From contig BSYO01000024.1 of assembly GCA_033239525.1 (NCBI GenBank), positions 6,843,991-6,907,990 of the forward strand: 64,000 bases of DNA. Reading direction: 5' to 3'. The translations under genes and the position numbers were made by a program. The first letter of the stretch is position 1. Every line of letters begins with the position of its first letter. The stretch is from Nepenthes gracilis. Its lineage: Eukaryota > Streptophyta > Magnoliopsida > Caryophyllales > Nepenthaceae. Of this stretch, positions 59,601-64,000 are shown one piece after another. The notes under the pieces were generated by a model. The model ran no database searches. It had not been told where the DNA came from and was given only the letters and a program-made list of their open reading frames with translations.

Positions 59601-60369
59601 TTAAGATGAAATAAAATTGCATTTGATTACATAAAATCTCATCTGAAGTTTTTTTCATGATCTTGTTTTTTATTTTTCCTTTCACAAATTTTCTCCGAGT
59701 AAGCAAGTTTAAATATAAATATCTCCTTTTTTTCCAGATGAACACAGTAAAAAAAAATTCCTTGGAAATAAAAAGTTCCACAATCTCAGCTGAAATTCGA
59801 TCATTTTCTGAAATACCGAAATTCAACATTGATAGAGAAATCCTAATTATTTACTCTGACTTGTACTCGAAAACCGGATTAAAATAATGATTGTAGATTA
59901 CATATATAGCATTTGAAGTTTCTGTTTGAAAGAACTTTCTTTTTATTTTTTACAGTGAGTAAAACAAAGCATAAAATAAACAGAAAAGCAGCCAACTTTA
60001 TTTTTCCAAAAGAGAAAAAAAAGCCCAAATATTTCAAAAATTCGACATTACTCAAATACAGCCAATTATTCAAAATCTATGACTTGCGTATCTTCTCACC
60101 AACTGCAAAACCGTCGTAATAATCAATGATCAAATGAAACGTCATTTGATTACATCTAAGACAATTTCGCACACGAACCAAGGCCGCAAAGCAATATTAA
60201 TTAGGAAAGAAATGGCGAAACAGACCTGAAAATGGCGGTTCCTCCAGGTTACGAATGTCCAGCAGCAAGCAGAGACGAACCAGATTGACGACAATGCTAA
60301 GTAGAGCGCAGGGAGCAAACTATACGCTTCGTTGAGTTCGCCGCCTCTCGAACTCTCCGTTTCGTACAT
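55861..60369 (-). CDS. Plant multi-pass membrane protein of unknown function, nine exons
   Basis: Minus-strand exons: 60369-60226, 59208-59132, 58125-57897, 57770-57616, 57509-57464, 57375-57284, 57139-57043, 56544-56488, 55959-55861. All have GT-AG borders and consistent phase, giving 331 residues. Hydrophobic helices: LLPALYLALSSIWFVSACCW (about 19-38), TIASVPLIKTTQLVLSFLFW, MSFGVYITGILFQTASFVSF, ITAALGCLFYLTLVGYRASV, VLLLLNYIISFYVIF, then weaker ones in KFQVAMQLVAVAETVLYI and WAQFCIFLYIGWTF. The loop SVIEDDDIRAMHDAVYSKYI and the tail VPPIYSIEMDAAAFRDFS are strongly family-like. I recall this as an uncharacterised plant family (At1g10660/At5g62960 type), about seven membrane passes. Function not known. 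No lesion seen. Confidence 0.88.
56588..56628. repeat. C8-A33 homopolymer tract in intron 7
   Basis: Eight C followed by 33 A on the plus strand, i.e. a long T tract then G on the gene strand, about 45 bp upstream of the exon 8 acceptor at 56545. Confidence 0.95.
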
Positions 60370-60590
60370 CTCAAGAAATTGTCGAAACGGAACTCCGCTT
60401 CGATCGATGATAGTGTGCGTATGGAGAGAGAGAGAGAGGGAGAGAGAGATGGTGCTGCGTTCTATGGAGCGAAAGTAGGCCCCTGTGTCGATGTATATAT
60501 AAAAGCAGGTGCAGGCGGAGAGAGGCACGTCCCTAACGTGCTCTTTTGAATCTCTCCTCCTCACTATCAGTGTATATATCATTTGATATT
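60370..60590 (-). promoter_or_regulatory. 5' UTR and core promoter region of the multi-pass membrane protein gene
   Basis: On the gene strand a CT microsatellite (60423-60450 on the plus strand as GAGAGA) lies about 55-80 bp upstream of the ATG. A TATATATA stretch (plus strand 60493-60501, GATGTATATATAAAAG) lies about 130 bp upstream and reads TTTATATATACAT on the gene strand, a plausible TATA box. Confidence 0.55.
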
Positions 60591-63057
60591 AAAAAAATAA
60601 CACAATTATTACCACATTAATCCATTAACAAAATAAATCTTAAAAAACAATTATTTATCAAAATAATAAGAATGAATCAGTCCACTTCATCAATTATCAT
60701 CAGAAAAAAAAATTCATTAATTGAATATTTTTATTATGATTATTTCATAAAGAAAATATAGGAGGGAAGAATATACAGGCGAGTTTTAAAATTGCGTAGC
60801 ATTTATTGAAATTTCCTGTTTCTTTAAACAAGTAAATCCATGAAACTAAAAAACAAAAATAATAATTTATAATACAATAACTGTATAATCCCTAAAAGAT
60901 TATATTACATATTTATAAAATTAACCAATTGGAAGAAATAACATTAGAATTTGAATAATTAATAGTATCAAATGGATATGGGATTAACCCATTAGGTGAA
61001 CTCCACACCAGCAAAATTGGGAGGGTATTAAAATTCCTTAGACTTACATCCTATCTGATATCGTTGATGTAAACTGAATCATCTCTAAAAAATTATATTA
61101 AAAAGGCTAATTAAGCTCCTACGTAAGTTATTTTTTGATCTTTTAACAAGCTTTTATTAAATGTGTTTTTTTTTTTTTTTTTGGGGGGGGGGGTCAATAT
61201 TAAAACCCTTTTAATATAAGTTTTAAATTATCTTTTTTAAGACATTTAAAATTTATATCATTGATTATCAAAAGGCTTAAATCTTTAAATTAAAATTTAA
61301 AATAAAATTTATGACGTTAGTGGGAATGCAAAGGGAATGAGGCATGTTTTTAGGATGCATGATGCAGTCACGTAACAGAATCACTACCTTTTCCTGTTAT
61401 TTTGTTATCTTTCAAAGACCTTGGCAAAATATAATAATATGATTATTAGAAAGTATTTGGACCGTACCTTTAGCCATTTTTAATAAACATCGACTGACGT
61501 GGTATCTATTTTTATATGAGTCTGTTTATTTAAATATATAAATAAAAATATCATATAATTAAACATATTCTTAAGGAGGTTATTAGTACAGCCATGAATA
61601 TAATACCATCCATCGATATATATATTCAGTCAAAGAGTACTTTGGTTGCCATGAACTTTATCCACTCTAAAATAATGCAGGAAGCCATGCCCTCCCCTCC
61701 CTTCCATCGCTTATTATTAATGAATGAATGTTTCTGGAAAAATAAGCACAAGTGGGTCAATTAGTTGTGGCTATGTAACAACTCGGCTCCTTTCTTAAAA
61801 TAGGCAGCAAACCAGGATAAGAAATATATATATATATATATTACAATATGGAAAATCTCAATATTTGAATTACATTTAATATTTTATATGGTGACGAAAT
61901 AATCTCACTCCTACTATATCTTTACGTTATAAAAAATCATTTTATAATTTAAATTTATAATCATTTTAACATAGTTTTCATCCTTAGATGAAAATATTAA
62001 AAAAAATTAAATGACCAAAAATATTAAAAATTATAACGTGACTGATTCTATGTATTTTTGTTCCTATTCATTTGTTCATATTATATTTTATTGTATAATA
62101 CATATAGATATAATTATCTGTATTTATTTATATAGAAAGTTATAATTAGAAGGAGCTTGTATGAAATTTTTATTAATAAAAAGAAAAAGAACATGCTTTA
62201 ATAATCTGTGAGTCATTTATAAAATTGAGACTAATTAATTGATGGAAGGGAGGAGGTGTGATCATGGAGAAGTGGTAGCGTTTACCTCACTTAAGCTAAC
62301 CCTCCATTTTCCAAGACTGTTTTCTGGGGGACTTAGATGTAATGGTTCAACACCTCCTCAACTTCTTCCTCGTAATAAAGGCGCCGGAATATTAGGTCAC
62401 CAAATTCACTACTAATATATCTCTTGCTTGCTTTTTGTTTTTATTTTTTCAATATTTTGACTTGCAAAATTAAAAGTCACTTGTTTTAATATTTTCAAGC
62501 CTACTCCATCTGACAAGAAGCTGACGACAGGGGAGAGCTTGGTTGAATGGGATCCTGCCGCCGCACGAAATCAGCTTTAATTATTCTATCAATTGTCAGA
62601 AGATTTTCTTTTTAATTATTTCTAAACTGGCTGGCATTGAAAACATAAAATTTTGATGGTTATCTCGTATAAGGATCGACCGAGAAGGGAGAAGGTTCAC
62701 ATCCTCGATAAGAGCAACATGTAAATGAGGTCCTGCATGCCGCAATAAATAAGTAAACAGGCATAGATCTTTTTTTTTGAAAGGCGGGAACAGAGAAAAA
62801 GAAAAATTCCATCAACTATTCAACCACTTGAATAAGACTCCTGCCGGTGATATTGATGAAAGGGCTAAGCTATGGGAGTTCTGCACGTCATAATTACTGG
62901 AAATATTTTTAATTGATATATTTATAATTGTGTCCAGTTATTTATTTAATCCATTGTCAACGCTTTTAGTAATTACGATAATGTGTCAATTTATAAAATT
63001 TTCATCCATTTTATACTTGAAGGTCGTCATTATCAAATCTCAATGTTCTCGCCTTTG
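60591..63057. other. AT-rich intergenic DNA
   Basis: No genes recognised in about 2.5 kb. It contains a T17-G11 tract (61166-61193) and a TA repeat (about 61827-61843). The rest is AT-rich with only short shadow frames. Confidence 0.6.
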
Positions 63058-63953
63058 TGTCACATTTGTCACCTCGTCCTGGGAAGGGTGCCACTTAGGC
63101 GCGCCTCTCGTAACGGGCGCTCGATGAGCGCTCGAGCGCCCGTTGGGCGCGTTTTTGTGAGCCGGGCGTTCAATAACCGCTCGAGCGGTGCAAGCTCATT
63201 GCCCCGAACCCTAGCCAGCGCTCGCCGCACACCTGATGGTCGCTCGAGCAACACGGTCCTCTTGTGTCTAATGGACACTTTATTTTTAAATTTTTTCTAG
63301 CCTTCTATATATTCATGTCTTATATCGTTAAACCCCAGAGGGCTTAGAACATCTTTGGGGAGCACATATCATTTGAAAAGCTCCTAATCTTTGTGCTTGA
63401 TTATTGAGAAAACTTAACTCCAACATCTATGCTAGATTGAAAAAGTTTTCTTTCCATCATCTTGCTTTCTCTTCTCCCATTTGTTAACCTTCGTAGCGAC
63501 GTTTGTAGCATGAACACTAGGATCCAGTGAGTTCGGTAATTCAAGTGGCATGAGAAGGAAGATTAATGTGAAGACCGGAAGGTGTCCGGTTCCACTGCCG
63601 CGGGCAAATCTAAGGAGTTCTTTGGTAGAGATCATAAGATGGGAGTAAGCCGGCTAAATTAGTGCGTCGTTACCACCTGGTTTGTAAGTTGATTTTCATA
63701 GTATATTTCTTCCATTGCCATTGAAACCCGGAGGATTTTTCTCGATTACCGTAGGTATTAAGTTTTCCGTTCGTCACGAAAAAGCTTATCTTATTACTAT
63801 TATTATTGCTTTATTTTTATACTCGTATTGCTCGTAACATCTAAACATAAATTTCTTTACGCATATTGAATATTTGATTGTATACTGCTTTCGCTAATTT
63901 ATTGTGGGGGTCGAAATATTTATTGTATAATTTGGACCGAAACGGTTCTTTCA
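63058..63953 (+). mobile_element. 5' LTR of an LTR retrotransposon continuing beyond the window
   Basis: The right end is fixed by TTTCA followed by A and TTGGTATCAGAG, the initiator-Met primer-binding site. The left end is a guess: TGTCACATTTG at 63058 is a suitable TG start with a change to GC-rich sequence. About 63090-63240 is GC-rich with hairpins. Copia elements and some chromoviruses use this PBS, so the superfamily is open. Confidence 0.65.
63112..63144. repeat. Perfect 13-bp hairpin with 7-nt loop in the LTR
   Basis: AACGGGCGCTCGA (63112-63124) and TCGAGCGCCCGTT (63132-63144) are exact reverse complements around TGAGCGC. Further CGCTCGAGCG-type motifs lie at about 63178 and 63240. 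Confidence 0.9.
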
Positions 63954-63954
63954 A

Positions 63955-63966
63955 TTGGTATCAGAG
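63955..63966 (+). promoter_or_regulatory. Primer-binding site (initiator tRNA-Met type)
   Basis: TTGGTATCAGAG one base after the LTR terminus CA. The canonical plant PBS is TGGTATCAGAGC; here the next base is A. Confidence 0.85.
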
Positions 63967-64000
63967 ACTTATCCTGATCCGTGACCCCCGATTTAGATGT

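Noticed and set aside
1..64000. Search for CRISPR arrays, bacterial operons, rRNA, tRNA and organelle-derived inserts
   Set aside because: No regular spacer arrays, no operon structure, and no recognisable rRNA, tRNA or plastid/mitochondrial segments; the genome is clearly plant nuclear.
1..64000. A previously undescribed cellular system
   Set aside because: All gene-like regions are explained by known plant gene families, their pseudogenes, or retroelements; only the retroelement antisense genes and arrays remain open questions.

Overview
The window is nuclear DNA of a flowering plant. It holds intron-bearing genes with GT-AG splice sites, a nuclear photosystem I gene with a plastid transit peptide, plant-type endomembrane genes, and dense, nested Ty3/gypsy LTR retrotransposons of the Tat and chromovirus lineages. 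I cannot name the species. There are no bacterial genes, CRISPR arrays, rRNA or tRNA genes.

Layout. 1-14562 is a retrotransposon graveyard. It contains the 3' part of a Tat element (integrase end, a 43-bp tandem array, an antisense ORF), a nest of chromovirus remnants and long LTRs (including a 2,492-bp solo LTR with target duplication AAATC), then a second Tat 3' end whose LTR carries a nested solo LTR (duplication GCTTG). 15514-21043 is a structurally complete chromovirus with two 469-bp LTRs and duplication GGTTG. It appears to sit in the 5' intron region of a dead HSP70-14/HSP110-type gene (22764-23166). 24469-28460 is a decayed RopGEF (PRONE-domain) gene. 29226-30054 (minus strand) is an intact three-exon PSAH gene for photosystem I subunit VI. 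30715-45316 is a 14.6-kb Tat-lineage element with both LTRs, duplication ATACT, a decayed gag-pol, a 40-bp tandem array and two antisense ORF remnants, one of them split by a 2.5-kb insertion.

The right third is genic. 46787-54273 is an intact five-exon gene for the MTV1/tepsin-like ENTH-VHS trafficking adaptor; its second intron has a GC donor, and its first intron holds a fold-back DNA element and a LINE fragment. It converges on 55861-60369 (minus strand), a nine-exon gene for a plant multi-pass membrane protein of unknown function. AT-rich intergenic DNA follows, and the window ends inside the 5' end of another LTR element (PBS at 63956).

Three genes look functional: PSAH, the MTV1-like gene and the multi-pass membrane protein gene. 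They share no pathway. No undescribed cellular system is evident. The most interesting material concerns the retroelements: tandem arrays at the same place in two Tat copies, antisense genes, and a polyprotein frame broken only by stop codons that mostly look like deamination products.
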